From NCBI GenBank assembly GCA_023091735.1, contig JALKBU010000105.1:1-64000 (forward strand): DNA of 64,000 bases, given 5' to 3'. Both the position numbers and the translations under genes were made by a program. Positions 49,647 through 60,518 of this stretch are shown one piece after another. Origin of the DNA: Trichomonas tenax. Lineage: Eukaryota > Parabasalia > Trichomonadida > Trichomonadidae. Positions within the stretch are counted from its first letter, which is position 1. Every line of letters begins with the position of its first letter. The notes beneath the pieces were generated by a model that had not been told where the DNA came from, ran no database searches, and worked only from the letters and a program-made list of their open reading frames with translations.

Positions 49647-51335
49647 TTACTTCTTCGTTTCTGGTGGAGCTTCGACGTTGTAAGTTTTCTGATAGTTGGA
49701 TAACAAAGCAGAATCGTTGCTATCTGTGTTCCTTGTTCTAACGCAATTCCTGTACATCTCGCAGAGTTCATCATATAACTTCTCGCGGAGATTGTCGGCG
49801 TTCTCAGGGAGCTCGCCAAACAAAACGAAAACTGTCTCCATGAAAGAGCGCATCACTGTTCTCACGTGATAATAAAGTGCGAACATTAAGAAGAACGATC
49901 TGCCCATGACGATGCCGCTGATTGGGAATGATGTAACTAATGGCTCTGTTAAGAACCAGAGAGCAAGAGCGAGGTTGAACTGCTTGAAAATGAGCTGTGT
50001 GTCATACTTGTATGCTTCATCAAGTAAGTTGGCACCTCTTGTGCAGCAAACTTCTGCATATCTTCTGGCAGCTTCTTCGTACTCTATACCATAGCATGCA
50101 GAGTAAACGAGAGCTCTTCTGCTTGGATTTCCGAGCTTCTTCATCATAGGCTTAGCAATGGCTGTAGCAATCTTGATGACGAATCTCGCGACGCTCTGGT
50201 GCAAGTTAGCAAAGCTCTTGTACTTCAAGCCATAGTCAGCAGTCATTGGAACTGGATCAAATCTTGCAGCAGCATGAATGAACTCTGTAAGCGGGAGTAA
50301 ATAACTCAACTTGCAAGCAACACCGAAGTTGTCGTAGAAAGCGCGTCTTAAAGCATGGAACAAATCCTTTTCGCTTGGTGAAACACCAGTGAAGAAGATT
50401 TTAGCACTAAGATATGCGGAAACCATGTAGAAACAGTTTCCTAATACACAGACAATGTTGTAGAAGGACAAAACGAGGTAGAATTGAAGAAGAGTGTAAG
50501 ATTTTGACCAATTTGCTGCTGATGTGTAAATTGTGAAGACTGTGATGATAGAAAGGAAGACAATGGCAGAGCCAATGACAATCATGAAGATTGGCTTCAT
50601 TATAACGTTATGATTGATGAGATTGAGCATTGATGCATCGAATTCATATCTTCCGCGTGTAATAGCGTAGAATGCGTATCCAACGCATACAGTAATAAAG
50701 AAGAACAAGAATAGCCATGCCCAGTTATATTTAGCCTGAATTAAGTAGAAAACGAAGTGAACAACAAATGTAACGAAAATTCCGTATTTAACCGATAACT
50801 TTAGAAGGAATTGTTCGCCGATTAAGTATGAAATTGTTAAAAGAACAGCAAGAAATGCATAAAAAATAAGAAGCGACATATTTGAAATGAATTGACGATT
50901 CCAGCAACAGCAGTTGAATATAAACAGAATGAACAAGTTAACTAAGAAAGGAATGGCCCAGAATGGTGAATTAAGTTGTTTCACTTGTCTAGAAGTCTCC
51001 TGAAAGTTTCTTAATGATTCAGGTGTATTCCAGAATCCAACGTATTTCGTTGGATCATTGGTAATTGTTGTCCAGTTAATTGGATCTGTTGGATAAATTG
51101 AATCTCCGTAAAACGAGTATTCTGTCCTCGTCATGTTGACAGGTAGCGTAGAATCAGCACTGTATGTATTTCCATTGCTCGGTGGTACCTCTTGCGTGTA
51201 AATTCCCTGATCAGCAACAACTTCAACTTGCGCTGTCTCATAAGGACTAATGCTCTGTGGGCTCTGGTTCGTGGCGTCGGCGATTTCTGTTGGTGGAACA
51301 TAGTTTGATGGTAAATTGTTTTCTTCTTCAGTCAT
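49647..51335 (-). CDS. Choline-transporter-like (CTL/SLC44/PNS1) membrane protein, 562 aa
   Basis: A Pro/Ser/Asn-rich cytosolic N-terminus of about 120 residues is followed by about nine to ten membrane helices (from FWAIPFLVNLFILFIFNCCC, residues about 123-145) and a charged C-terminal tail. The long hydrophilic loop between helices with FYDNFGVACKLSYLLPLTEF and the later NPSRRALVYSACYG region matches the CTL family architecture. The family exchanges choline or other cations across membranes. The exact family is inferred from topology and these segments; the second half is divergent. Confidence 0.65.
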   Translation of the reverse strand: MTEEENNLPSNYVPPTEIADATNQSPQSISPYETAQVEVVADQGIYTQEVPPSNGNTYSADSTLPVNMTRTEYSFYGDSIYPTDPINWTTITNDPTKYVGFWNTPESLRNFQETSRQVKQLNSPFWAIPFLVNLFILFIFNCCCWNRQFISNMSLLIFYAFLAVLLTISYLIGEQFLLKLSVKYGIFVTFVVHFVFYLIQAKYNWAWLFLFFFITVCVGYAFYAITRGRYEFDASMLNLINHNVIMKPIFMIVIGSAIVFLSIITVFTIYTSAANWSKSYTLLQFYLVLSFYNIVCVLGNCFYMVSAYLSAKIFFTGVSPSEKDLFHALRRAFYDNFGVACKLSYLLPLTEFIHAAARFDPVPMTADYGLKYKSFANLHQSVARFVIKIATAIAKPMMKKLGNPSRRALVYSACYGIEYEEAARRYAEVCCTRGANLLDEAYKYDTQLIFKQFNLALALWFLTEPLVTSFPISGIVMGRSFFLMFALYYHVRTVMRSFMETVFVLFGELPENADNLREKLYDELCEMYRNCVRTRNTDSNDSALLSNYQKTYNVEAPPETKK

Positions 51336-51522
51336 TGTTAAAAAAACTAATGGAAAAGTGACAAATATTCCAAAAATTGAATGGCATTCAATTTTCTTTT
51401 TCTGAAATGTGATCTAAAACTTTTTCCATCAAAACTCAATGAATCCAGCCACAAATATCAATGCATATGTATACCTGTCAAATCTGCGCAATATTGAATA
51501 CTTTACGCATTTTTGGCTCCAC
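51336..51522. other. Upstream region of the CTL gene
   Basis: AAAAGTGACA (51354-51363, plus strand) stands 19 bases before the CTL start, one of six exact copies of this 10-mer in the window. No other structure is visible. Confidence 0.4.
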
Positions 51523-52544
51523 TTTTTTCTCGTTGACCTTTTTGAGTTTTGCGATTTTTAACGAGTAAACCCCCTTCCTGGACGAATCTGATGAAACATT
51601 TACGTGCTTTTTGGGGTGCTGATTCTAGTGATGCAATCTGTTTCATGATCTTAGCAAGATATTACTTAATCATGAAATGATTACTAACAGAAACCCATTA
51701 CAAATCATTAATGGGCTTCTGTTATGAATCTCTTTGATGATTATAACAAATACATCTCACTATTATAGCGTTCGCTCGCTTATTTTTGCTAGAGTTCCCC
51801 TAGAAAAATCAAAAAATAGAAAAGAAAAAATACACTACGTACGCGAGTCAAACGGCATTCCATTGCCCATACATCGAGCATACCTAAAGTTATGCTACCT
51901 CAAGTTCACATAAATTTTGCTCATTGGTAACATTACATACCAAATTTTCGACTTTACATGACAAATATCCGATAATAAGTGTCAAAAATAGTGACTTTCG
52001 TTATTTTACATGTCACAATTCGCTGAAATCTCATTGAGGCATTGAGATCCTCAAGTTAAATAGACAAGCAAATGCTATAAACATACTCAGAACCCCTGAA
52101 AAGCGCCAATTTCTTATTAAAATAAATGGAAATACTAAATAAGTTAAATTATTGCTTTTTTAAAAAATATTAAAGCAGAGTCTCATATTCTTAAAATAAT
52201 AATCTATAATCACACTGTTTATGAATGTATTAATTATAATTGATTTTGTTAATATATTTATAAATTCTGCGATTTAATATAGGCTACATCTATATTATTA
52301 ACATGCAGTTATACCTACAATAGATAAGAGAAGATAAGAGCTTCCATCATTTTCCAATACAAGATAGTGTTTGTTTAAGCAAAATCATATTGGATTAGCG
52401 GTTTGGTCTTTGTTTGCAGAGATATTATTGATACCACTGTAAACAGAACCCAAGAAAGGCACGTAAATGTTTTATCAGATCTGATCTATAGGGGGGTCAC
52501 TCGTTAAAAATCGCAAAACTCAAAAGAGCAAACGAGATAAAAAA
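51523..52544. mobile_element. Non-coding element with ~100 bp inverted terminal repeats
   Basis: The left arm (51523-51621) and right arm (52444-52544) are about 100 bases long and inverted to each other. Shared strings, read on one strand, include TTTTGAGTTTTGCGATTTTT followed by AACGAGT, then ACCCCC, then ATCTGAT.AAACATTTACGTGC. The 820 bases between hold no open frame, so it looks like a non-autonomous, MITE-like transposon. The outer ends are fuzzy and I see no clear target-site duplication. ACATGT motifs lie inside (about 51949-51964 and 52005-52016). A small hairpin (AACAGAA...TTCTGTT, 51687-51725) is also inside. Confidence 0.55.
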
Positions 52545-53586
52545 TTCAATGCGCAAAAACCATCGAGGGGAACCTTAAACAAAATAAAAATTTACTCATT
52601 TTTTGCATTTTTTGATGTTTTTCACAAAATTTTTCTGTAAAATCCCATGGTTTATTAGTAAGATATGAGCGATATTAGTAAACCTTTATAAATACAGCAA
52701 AATCTCTGCAGATATAGGTTTGACCAAAAGGGGAGTCACTTTTATTGTGCAACATTCAATTTTCTATGATTGTGCAAAACTGTGCAAAGCGATTTCTACG
52801 AATTTTAAAGCGTGCAATTATGATTCTAATAACCTAAAGAATTTGCGTAAGTGCCTTTTATAGCAAAGCGCATTGAAAATAATCAAAATATGAAATTCAT
52901 ATTTTAAAAATTTGACTTCATCGAAATGAAAACATTGGAACCCCTTTTCTGATGATAGTCTGATATAGTCAACGCACCAAAATGTTTGCACATACCAATT
53001 TTTCCACACATAATTTAATATCATACTCAAACACATAGTAAGATGACGTTTCAAATACGGCCAAAGGTAATATGATATAACCAGCTTTAAAAAATTGTAA
53101 GTTTTTAAAGTTAAAATAAAGTTTTAATAAATTTCGATAATTTTCTACTGTAAAAAGAAAAAAATTATGCGTCACATGACTCTAATCACCTAATAAATCC
53201 CATGAAAGAGAGTAAAGAATGGATTTAGTCGCATTTGAAGGAAAATATTACTGATGATATTGAAATGATGGTGAAATGGTGCAGGATGATTGCAGTGAGA
53301 ACACTTTAACACCCTGCTCCTTTTGGCCTGTTAGCATGCCATTCGATAAAGCTCAGAGTTTTGCTCAGCAATATTGCCCATTTTGTCACTTTTTATGAGG
53401 ATTTGACAGCTATCTGCATACGTTTATAAAGACTCTGTTTGCATAGATAATAGTTCTCAAAAATTATGAAAGCAGTTCCGGTGATGAGAAAAAAATTGAA
53501 ATAAGTTGGATATCATCGACTTTTTGTCAAACGATAATGAGATCCTTATTCTATGAATATTCATAAATTAATTTCACTTGAGATAG
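52545..53586. other. Gene-free stretch after the inverted-repeat element
   Basis: AT-rich sequence with no supportable gene. AAGGGGAGTCACTTTTATTG near 52729-52748 resembles the GGGGGGTCACTCGTT of the element arm, which suggests fragments of related elements. Confidence 0.4.
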
Positions 53587-54543
53587 AGTGTCCGGAAAAA
53601 CCTGTCGAGAGTAGGGCAAAGTTGTCGAGATAGCCGTTTAAAAAATTTTGAGGTTTTTATTGCCGTTTAGAATTTCATCATTTCCATCACTGTCCAATAC
53701 CATGTTGCTCCAGGGAAAGATGCAGCGCGCACAAAATGTTAGAGAGCGAAAGGGCTCAAGTGGTAGGTGTTTACTGAGGGACCAACACATGAAAATCCAA
53801 TGGAAACACCAGATCTGATTCCACAAAAGGATGAAACTCTTGTGAGAATACAAGAAGCAAGTTGCAGGATTGAATTTACTTGCATTGAGCTTAAGTTACT
53901 TTCTTAGCATTGTTGGGGCAAGAACTCGGAATGCAAAACAAGAAAGAATGAATGAATAGTTTGTGCACCAAGCAACGAAGAAATAGATGGGTCGATTGAT
54001 TCATGCATGATTTCATTCGACCATAAACACGAATCTCATAATCATGAGAATGATTTTTACGATATTTCACAAAGAACACCCGACATGCATGCAGAAACAC
54101 AAGAAAAAGCATCCTTTCATTACAACATTGAAGAAATAGCTCGCTTTTAAAAACGATTCTGAAACATTTCGATATTGAACGATTTCTAGCATTATTCTTA
54201 CATCCTAGTCCATACAGTTTATGAAATACTACGTTTTAGCGTACGAATTTCAAACATTCCGTTTATTTTTGCTACAAGTCAGATAATCTCAACATTTTTT
54301 TTTATTTTTTATAGCTCTTACAGATTAGAAGGATCACATAGCTGATTGTAATGCTATCTGAACCGTGAAAGACGAAATCTAAAAAAAAATTATATAATAT
54401 TTTTATCAAAATAGCATTATTTTGACTTCCAATCAACTAAACAGTATCAGCCTAAGATGGAGTGTTATTAGGCTATGTTTTCATTTCTTTATTCCTTTTC
54501 TCGACAACTTTAGGCACGGACCGACAGATTGGTCCTCCCTCTC
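53587..54543. mobile_element. Candidate element with short inverted ends (TCGACAACTTT)
   Basis: AAAGTTGTCGAGA (53618-53630) and TCTCGACAACTTT (54499-54511) are exact inverted copies. The similarity continues outward for about 30 bases (CCTGTCGAGAGTAGGGC against TCTGTCGGTCCGTGCC reversed). Ends with TCGACAAC or TCGANAA type repeats occur in Tc1/pogo-like transposons, but that is only a resemblance. The inside has worn coding-like frames but no recognisable transposase. Confidence 0.3.
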
Positions 54544-54667
54544 TAAATGAATTCCAGTGCTTTTTAATTCTGCACTACGTTAAGCTTCATGGGGTGCATT
54601 TCCTGAATAAAACAAAATAGATATTGTGATGTTAAATAAGAAAATATTCAAAACATTTTATAAAAAA

Positions 54668-55948
54668 TTAATCAGTTTTGACTGATTTGAAGCCGTTTGT
54701 TCTTCTGTGGTGATAAAGGAAGAACAAACCATAAATTCCAAGTTCAATAAGTGCTACTTTTTTCAGTATTTCGATGACAATTTCATTCTTTGGTGGTTCC
54801 AATCCTAAAGCTGATTCAAGACCGCATTTGCCAATAGATATACCTGTGACAGCCTCTATCATCTCTGTTCTTATTTTTTCCATAGAAAGCACAGTTTCTG
54901 TTCTAATAATATGAATTCTGTTATTTAACTCAGACCAAAGTTCTTCGATAGACTCTCTTGTAGCATTGAGATTCTCTGCAGCCTGCTCGATCTTATCCTG
55001 CGCCGTGTTGAGAGGTAACTCTAATTTATTGCGAATAATCCTTTCAAGAGCGCCCGATGTGATTGAATTGTCAGATCGATTATAGAGCTCAAGGATCATT
55101 TCTATTGCATCTTTGAGCATAATATCTGTTCCTGTGACGTTTTCCAGTTCTTTGAGTTGTGATAAATAAAAAATTGTTTTTGGCATTTTAGATCTTCTGC
55201 GAAGTTTCTTTTGCTGTCTTTCATAGTATCGGGAATAGATTACTTTTCTGTTATGTGATTCGATTTTTGGATCAAATATTTCCTGTATTGGGTTATTCGT
55301 GAATGTTTGCAAAGAATGAAGCAAAATCGCATTTCCACTTGTATTTGTATTGCGAGAGTTCAGCGAAATATATCCGCGTGGCAGCGCTGTAGGGAATGCG
55401 AATGAGAAAACAGTATCATATTGGCCATTTATCGATGTATTCGTTGATGAAAATGTGAATGTGTTATTGTATTTGCTAATTAAGAGGTAAAGCTTTCTGG
55501 ACTGTTCTGGAAATTTAATTCGACCTATTTCTAAGTAGTTGTGGAGAGATTTGTCTGTTCCATCGTTTGCGAAAATACTGACAGGGAAAGTTCCATTTTC
55601 GTCGGTGACACTTGTGTCAATCCATATGGAAAATCCTTTGCTGTCATCGTTTTCTGATTGACATACTTGGTCAGAATAATAAAAATAAAATCCTGAACCA
55701 CAATTGACATTTTGGATCGTTAACTCAAAATATATCATCCAGTCATCAAACAGGGTTGGAACACGATGACAAACTGTTCCTAACTCGTTTGCTGCACCTG
55801 AAGATAATTGAATATACGATTTTTTGTTGAGTGCTGTGCCCAAAAGTGTCCAGTTTCCGATTTCACTGAGATCAGTAAATTCGAAGATGGGCTTTAGAGA
55901 ATAACTTTCCAAATAACTGAACGAAAAAATAGAGAAGAGGAAAAACAT
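54668..55948 (-). CDS. L-type lectin (ERGIC-53/VIP36-like), 426 aa
   Basis: An N-terminal signal peptide (MFFLFSIFSFSYLESYS) is followed by a legume-like lectin domain (about 18-215) with FTDLSEIGNWTLLGTA, FELTIQNVNCGSGFYFYYS and ALPRGYISLNSRN. The segment GFSIWIDTSVTDENG matches the part of L-type lectins that contributes metal- and sugar-binding loops. A coiled region (about 250-370) and a C-terminal membrane helix (about 398-415, LIELGIYGLFFLYHH) follow, ending with a cytosolic HHRRTNGFKSVKTD. Members act as cargo receptors between ER and Golgi. The tail has no KKxx or clear FF export signal. AAAAGTGACA stands directly before the ATG on the coding strand. Confidence 0.8.
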   Translation of the reverse strand: MFFLFSIFSFSYLESYSLKPIFEFTDLSEIGNWTLLGTALNKKSYIQLSSGAANELGTVCHRVPTLFDDWMIYFELTIQNVNCGSGFYFYYSDQVCQSENDDSKGFSIWIDTSVTDENGTFPVSIFANDGTDKSLHNYLEIGRIKFPEQSRKLYLLISKYNNTFTFSSTNTSINGQYDTVFSFAFPTALPRGYISLNSRNTNTSGNAILLHSLQTFTNNPIQEIFDPKIESHNRKVIYSRYYERQQKKLRRRSKMPKTIFYLSQLKELENVTGTDIMLKDAIEMILELYNRSDNSITSGALERIIRNKLELPLNTAQDKIEQAAENLNATRESIEELWSELNNRIHIIRTETVLSMEKIRTEMIEAVTGISIGKCGLESALGLEPPKNEIVIEILKKVALIELGIYGLFFLYHHRRTNGFKSVKTD

Positions 55949-56143
55949 TGTCACTTTTTATTTATGGTGTTACTTTTGGGGGCCTTACAACTTGCCATGT
56001 AAAATGTCAGATGTCAAAAGACGATAACGCATTTTTATCAGACACTCTTGTTGATTATCTCCAAAAGGTAAAAGAAAATAATGTTTGTTTTAAAAGTTAC
56101 TATAAAAGATATATTTATATATACAAACAAAAAATAAATAAAT

Positions 56144-59098
56144 CTAGTCCCATGAAAACATTCCTGTGGGGATTTCATCTGTAGGAGAAACTTCGCATTT
56201 TTCTCTTCTTTGGAATTTCGATGAAATGTCAACATCCAAAGAAGATGCAATAATGATTCTATATTTCGGCGGGAATGCTGAAGAAGAGTTAATCAATACC
56301 GTTCGAGACTTTTGGAGTCTTAATGTAAAATACATCCACCCAACAATATCAATCAACTGTTCAAGAGTTTCTTCTGGTGTTTCTTTGTTGACTGATTCAA
56401 GCATTCCACTTAGAAACTTTGTGGCCATTTCAAGGGATCCTTCGAGTCTCATGAATGTTGGGATAACATGAGACATTAATCTCCTTAGTCTTGATGGATC
56501 TCCGTTGATTATTTCTTTGGATGATGAAACAATTTTCATGAAAACTGCAAGAGGAGAAAGGATAAAGAATGATGTGATTGCTGCTTGTGTGAAAGCGGAA
56601 TCTGGGCAATTGAACACATTAAGGAAGTACCTGTAAGCCATGTCATCAGAAAGGCTGCAGGCAATTTCCGTGCTGCATTTGATGCAGTTGATTCTATCGG
56701 GCCAATAAGCGAGTAAATCTTTAACTGGAGAAATGAGTTCATCGACTTCATTTCCTGTTCTGATCAAAATGAATGAGCAAATACCAATTGCTTTCATGAT
56801 TTCATACGTATTGCGATATTCACCGCTTGATTGGAAGTCATCAACGATCTTTGAATTCATTGAATTCGCCATTGACATTATTATTGTTTTAGCACGATCT
56901 GGTCCTTGAGGTAGTGGAATTCCAATGTTTAAGCCTTCAAAGATTGATGCAAAAGCGACACAAGAACGCTGTGTGAGATGCTTCGAGACATTTGGTAAAA
57001 CTCTGGATAGCCAATGAAGAGGCATTTGATCTCTTTGTAAAGCTGGAGTTATAACTTGCAACAAACGCAAAGCTTGATCTTCGAAACCAATGCGAATCAA
57101 TGATTCAAGAAGCACTTGAGCTATTGGAAGATGAAGCATTGGTGCTGAGACATAAAATGCTTCAAGAGTAGAGCTATTTCCTTCATAAGTGGCTCCAAAC
57201 ATTTCACACGCGTAGTCAATGGCCGCATTTGCAATATTGGAGTGTTGTATCAATGACGAAGAAGCAACAACTCTCAGTAGCAAACCTCCGTTTGTTCCTG
57301 CAAGTCTCAGTTGATTAATAAGCTCTGTTGGTGTTGGATTGTTAAAAACGGATGAAATCAATTGAACAATCTTTGAGCTCAAAGGTGATTCTGATTTGGC
57401 TGAATTCACACCTGATATAACTAATGGGAATCCGTCACAGATGAATGGAAGCTTCTGTACGAGTGCTGATCTAATGCTCAATAATTTCTCGCTTTCATCG
57501 CCTCTATTGCAGTGATTCTCTGACTCTATAGAATGAATGAAATCTAAGAGAATGCATATATCAGTGCACTTCAAAAGATGTTCTTCAATACCATTCTTGA
57601 GAATCGGAGGACCTGATTTCAAGAAATTGGAAATGAATAGTCTAACAGGAGGAGTTACTTCTTTTTCGTTGATAACTTGTAAACAAAATGAGATGATTAA
57701 TGAAGTGTCTGCATAATTATAGAAATCAGCCATAGTATAAGATAAAGCACCGCGAATGATAATGTCTCCATTCTGTGGCTCTGCCTTTGCAAGATCATAG
57801 AACCGAAGAATGATTTGATCTCCGAGAGAAGGCAAAACAATTGCTAAAACATTCTTGAAGAAAAGCGATAATTTATAAGTGAACATTCCTGAAGTGAAAC
57901 ACTCAATGAAGGTTCTTTGGAAACTAAGTGTAATGCAGCTGAGAAGTTGAGAACTCAACGCTGATATAACTGGAGGAGTTACTTCGCCAATGTTCGCGTA
58001 GTGAATCAATGTTTTCATTTTATCATAAATTGCAGCACCTGATATATGAATCATTGTAATTAGTTCGCTTTCTTGTGGATTTTCACTGATGTTTTCGGCT
58101 GAGAACTGTATGTTTAAGAAGTAAACAAGCAAAATTCGAGGAATTTGAGCAATCAAATCATTCAAAGAATTGTCATTAGAATAATCAACCATTGGATAGT
58201 TCTTGGCAATGATTTTTTCTGCTTCTTCAATTGAACAGTTTCCTGTAGCAAGTTCTTGAGGTAATAATAAATTAAATAAATAAAATACTTGTGGAATGTG
58301 ATTAGCAATAGCTAACAAGCAGAATGGTGATAAAAACGGTCTGGATCTGAGGTAATCACATATTGATTGTCCATCAATGTATTTTGCCATTACAAATGAG
58401 TGAATATATAAAAATATTATCGAAAATGAATGTAATAGCTGGTAATGTGTTGCCGATCGTGAATAATTCAGTTCCCTAATGATAAAAATTAGTGCTTGCG
58501 TTAAAATCATTTTCGCATTTTGATGTTTCAAGAATCTTTTAAAGGCTGCAACGGGATATTTTCCTAATATCATTCTTTTGAAGTGTTGCAACAAGTAATC
58601 TTGATAGCTATTGTTAGATTCGTATGTGAAAAGCAAATTTGGCATTTTCGATATAACTAAGTCATCATCTGTTCCTGTAATCGAAGGATATCTGTAAATG
58701 AAGTAGTTTGAATAGAATGAAATAATGCTATTGTATAATTGTGTGATTCGTTTTTCGTAAGAATCGTTTCCTTGTGAGACAAAGAGCCCAAAATATTTGA
58801 AAGTCGATCCAATATCTGCTAATCCAGACAACATCAAAACTGGAGGCAATTTGTCCAAGATTTGATTCATTGTAAAATATGCGATTTGTTGTTTTTTCAA
58901 AAACGAGTGATCATTGACTTCTACTAGTGCACATGTCATCCATGAGCATATATAATCGTAACAAGGAATCAAAGATTCGGTTGTTGATTCTCCAATTAAG
59001 TCAAAAATTGTTTTCAAGTTAGTCTCAGCACCATCTAAGCCCCTTATAATGATTTGTAACAGTCTGTTGCCTTTAGGGACTTCAGGCCTCGCTAACAT
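56144..59098 (-). CDS. Large alpha-helical solenoid protein, 984 aa
   Basis: The whole protein is made of alternating amphipathic helices, consistent with HEAT- or ARM-like repeats. No catalytic residues, coiled coil or membrane segment are seen. The helices at VAAFKRFLKHQNAKMILTQAL, LFISNFLKSGPPILKNGIEE and AITSFFILSPLAVFMKIV are typical. I do not recognise a named family; a transport-receptor or Mediator-type helical protein are alternatives. AAAAGTGACA (59122-59131) lies just upstream. The frame is intact over 2.95 kb. Confidence 0.8.
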   Translation of the reverse strand: MLARPEVPKGNRLLQIIIRGLDGAETNLKTIFDLIGESTTESLIPCYDYICSWMTCALVEVNDHSFLKKQQIAYFTMNQILDKLPPVLMLSGLADIGSTFKYFGLFVSQGNDSYEKRITQLYNSIISFYSNYFIYRYPSITGTDDDLVISKMPNLLFTYESNNSYQDYLLQHFKRMILGKYPVAAFKRFLKHQNAKMILTQALIFIIRELNYSRSATHYQLLHSFSIIFLYIHSFVMAKYIDGQSICDYLRSRPFLSPFCLLAIANHIPQVFYLFNLLLPQELATGNCSIEEAEKIIAKNYPMVDYSNDNSLNDLIAQIPRILLVYFLNIQFSAENISENPQESELITMIHISGAAIYDKMKTLIHYANIGEVTPPVISALSSQLLSCITLSFQRTFIECFTSGMFTYKLSLFFKNVLAIVLPSLGDQIILRFYDLAKAEPQNGDIIIRGALSYTMADFYNYADTSLIISFCLQVINEKEVTPPVRLFISNFLKSGPPILKNGIEEHLLKCTDICILLDFIHSIESENHCNRGDESEKLLSIRSALVQKLPFICDGFPLVISGVNSAKSESPLSSKIVQLISSVFNNPTPTELINQLRLAGTNGGLLLRVVASSSLIQHSNIANAAIDYACEMFGATYEGNSSTLEAFYVSAPMLHLPIAQVLLESLIRIGFEDQALRLLQVITPALQRDQMPLHWLSRVLPNVSKHLTQRSCVAFASIFEGLNIGIPLPQGPDRAKTIIMSMANSMNSKIVDDFQSSGEYRNTYEIMKAIGICSFILIRTGNEVDELISPVKDLLAYWPDRINCIKCSTEIACSLSDDMAYRYFLNVFNCPDSAFTQAAITSFFILSPLAVFMKIVSSSKEIINGDPSRLRRLMSHVIPTFMRLEGSLEMATKFLSGMLESVNKETPEETLEQLIDIVGWMYFTLRLQKSRTVLINSSSAFPPKYRIIIASSLDVDISSKFQRREKCEVSPTDEIPTGMFSWD

Positions 59099-59303
59099 TT
59101 AAAATTTAAAAGTGATTCTATAAAAGTGACAAATTCAAAAAGTGTCTTTTTTGAACTTCATCAAAAAACATGTTTTGATGCATTCATTTCCATTTTTTCA
59201 ATTGTGTTCTTAAAGTCTGTTAAAAATAAGATGTAAATAATAAACAAAACAGAATTAACAAAATATTTACATAAATATATCTATTATATCAAACAAAACA
59301 ATA

Positions 59304-60518
59304 TTAGTTGGGGTTCGAGAGTTCGCTGATACCTTCCTGTGACGTAGTTTTCGGTATTTCCTTTCCATCGTCAGCAACTGAAGAAAGAGAGAACATCGAT
59401 TTAGAACTAGTAGCAGGATGAAATAGGACTGTTGATTGCGCCTTCCTTCTGTTGTTAACGTGAAGCGTCGAAGGGATAGAGCGCACTATCTGGCAAGCAG
59501 GAAGTTTCGATGAAGAAGTGATCTTAATATGTTTTAACAAAGATCCTTTCTCAAGGTTCGCGTTTTCACGAGGAATAGGCGTGATTGGCGGTAAAGAGAA
59601 AGTCTGGATGTTGCCATCATTGGCGATGAAGACAAGGCCACAGCGGTTGTTGACATCTATGTCATAAGCTGAAGATGAGAAAATCGTGAGTCCTTTGTCA
59701 CCGAAGAAGGGCTCAATTCCAAGCTTAACACATTGGTGTGCGCGCAGAATCTTCGTGAAGTTGAAGCGTTTCAAGAAATCGTCGATTGCTAAATGACCAA
59801 ATAAAGCGCCATCGCCTCTTGCGGATTCTTCGAACCACATTGTGTTCTCGTTCGGATCTGACCATAATATATCCTTCAGAATTTGAGAATCGCAAAAACT
59901 GATTGGTCTTTTCGCACTCGATATCTGATTCAAGTCTCTCAAGGTGGAGGAGATTCCTCCATGGACGCAGAATATCGTGCCATTGATAGTGGCAGCGAAT
60001 GGCAAACAATCGAAAACTTTATTGAATTTTTCCCAAAGAGTTTCAACACCATATATATCGAGAACTTGTGAATTAAAGCCGTACATATCGTTGATATTCC
60101 TAAACTCGTGATTTCCGCGAATCATAAATATATTTGATGGGAATATAATGGTTAAACAGAACAGAAGCATGATGACTTCAACGGAATATGGCCCTCTATC
60201 AACATAATCGCCAAGGAATAGGAATTTGGTCTTCGGAGGAAGGTCTGCTAAAACTAATATTCTAATTAAATCGTAAATATTGCCATGTAAATCACCGACA
60301 ACGTATATAGGCGTTGTCAGTTCCATGATTGAAGGCTGATTTAAATAATAAGGTTTCACGTAATCGCATAAAGTTTCGCATTCTTCAGCAGTGAATGTTG
60401 GGATGGGAATGGAGATTCCTATCTGACCGACGTTAGCCGGCTTCTGCTGCAGACAAGTCGTGAAGTAAAAATAAAGCTTTTTAGCAAAAGCAATCGCGTT
60501 TGGATCTCCAACAGACAT
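59304..60518 (-). CDS. PPP-family serine/threonine phosphatase, 404 aa
   Basis: The core motifs are GDLHGN (residues 75-80, usually GDxHG), GDYVDRG (103-109) and RGNHE (134-138), with HGG at about 188-190 and RAHQ later. These bind the two metals and phosphate, so it should be active. PPP enzymes are numerous and divergent in trichomonads; the catalytic core is PP1-like. The C-terminus (about 320-404) is basic and Ser-rich with no recognisable domain. The ORF could be opened further upstream (60548) with TTG, but the Met at 60518 is the first ATG. Confidence 0.9.
   Translation of the reverse strand: MSVGDPNAIAFAKKLYFYFTTCLQQKPANVGQIGISIPIPTFTAEECETLCDYVKPYYLNQPSIMELTTPIYVVGDLHGNIYDLIRILVLADLPPKTKFLFLGDYVDRGPYSVEVIMLLFCLTIIFPSNIFMIRGNHEFRNINDMYGFNSQVLDIYGVETLWEKFNKVFDCLPFAATINGTIFCVHGGISSTLRDLNQISSAKRPISFCDSQILKDILWSDPNENTMWFEESARGDGALFGHLAIDDFLKRFNFTKILRAHQCVKLGIEPFFGDKGLTIFSSSAYDIDVNNRCGLVFIANDGNIQTFSLPPITPIPRENANLEKGSLLKHIKITSSSKLPACQIVRSIPSTLHVNNRRKAQSTVLFHPATSSKSMFSLSSVADDGKEIPKTTSQEGISELSNPN

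Noticed and set aside
51841..51900. Higher-GC patch inside the inverted-repeat element as a tRNA
   Set aside because: No acceptor stem, anticodon arm or TTC-type B box could be assembled.
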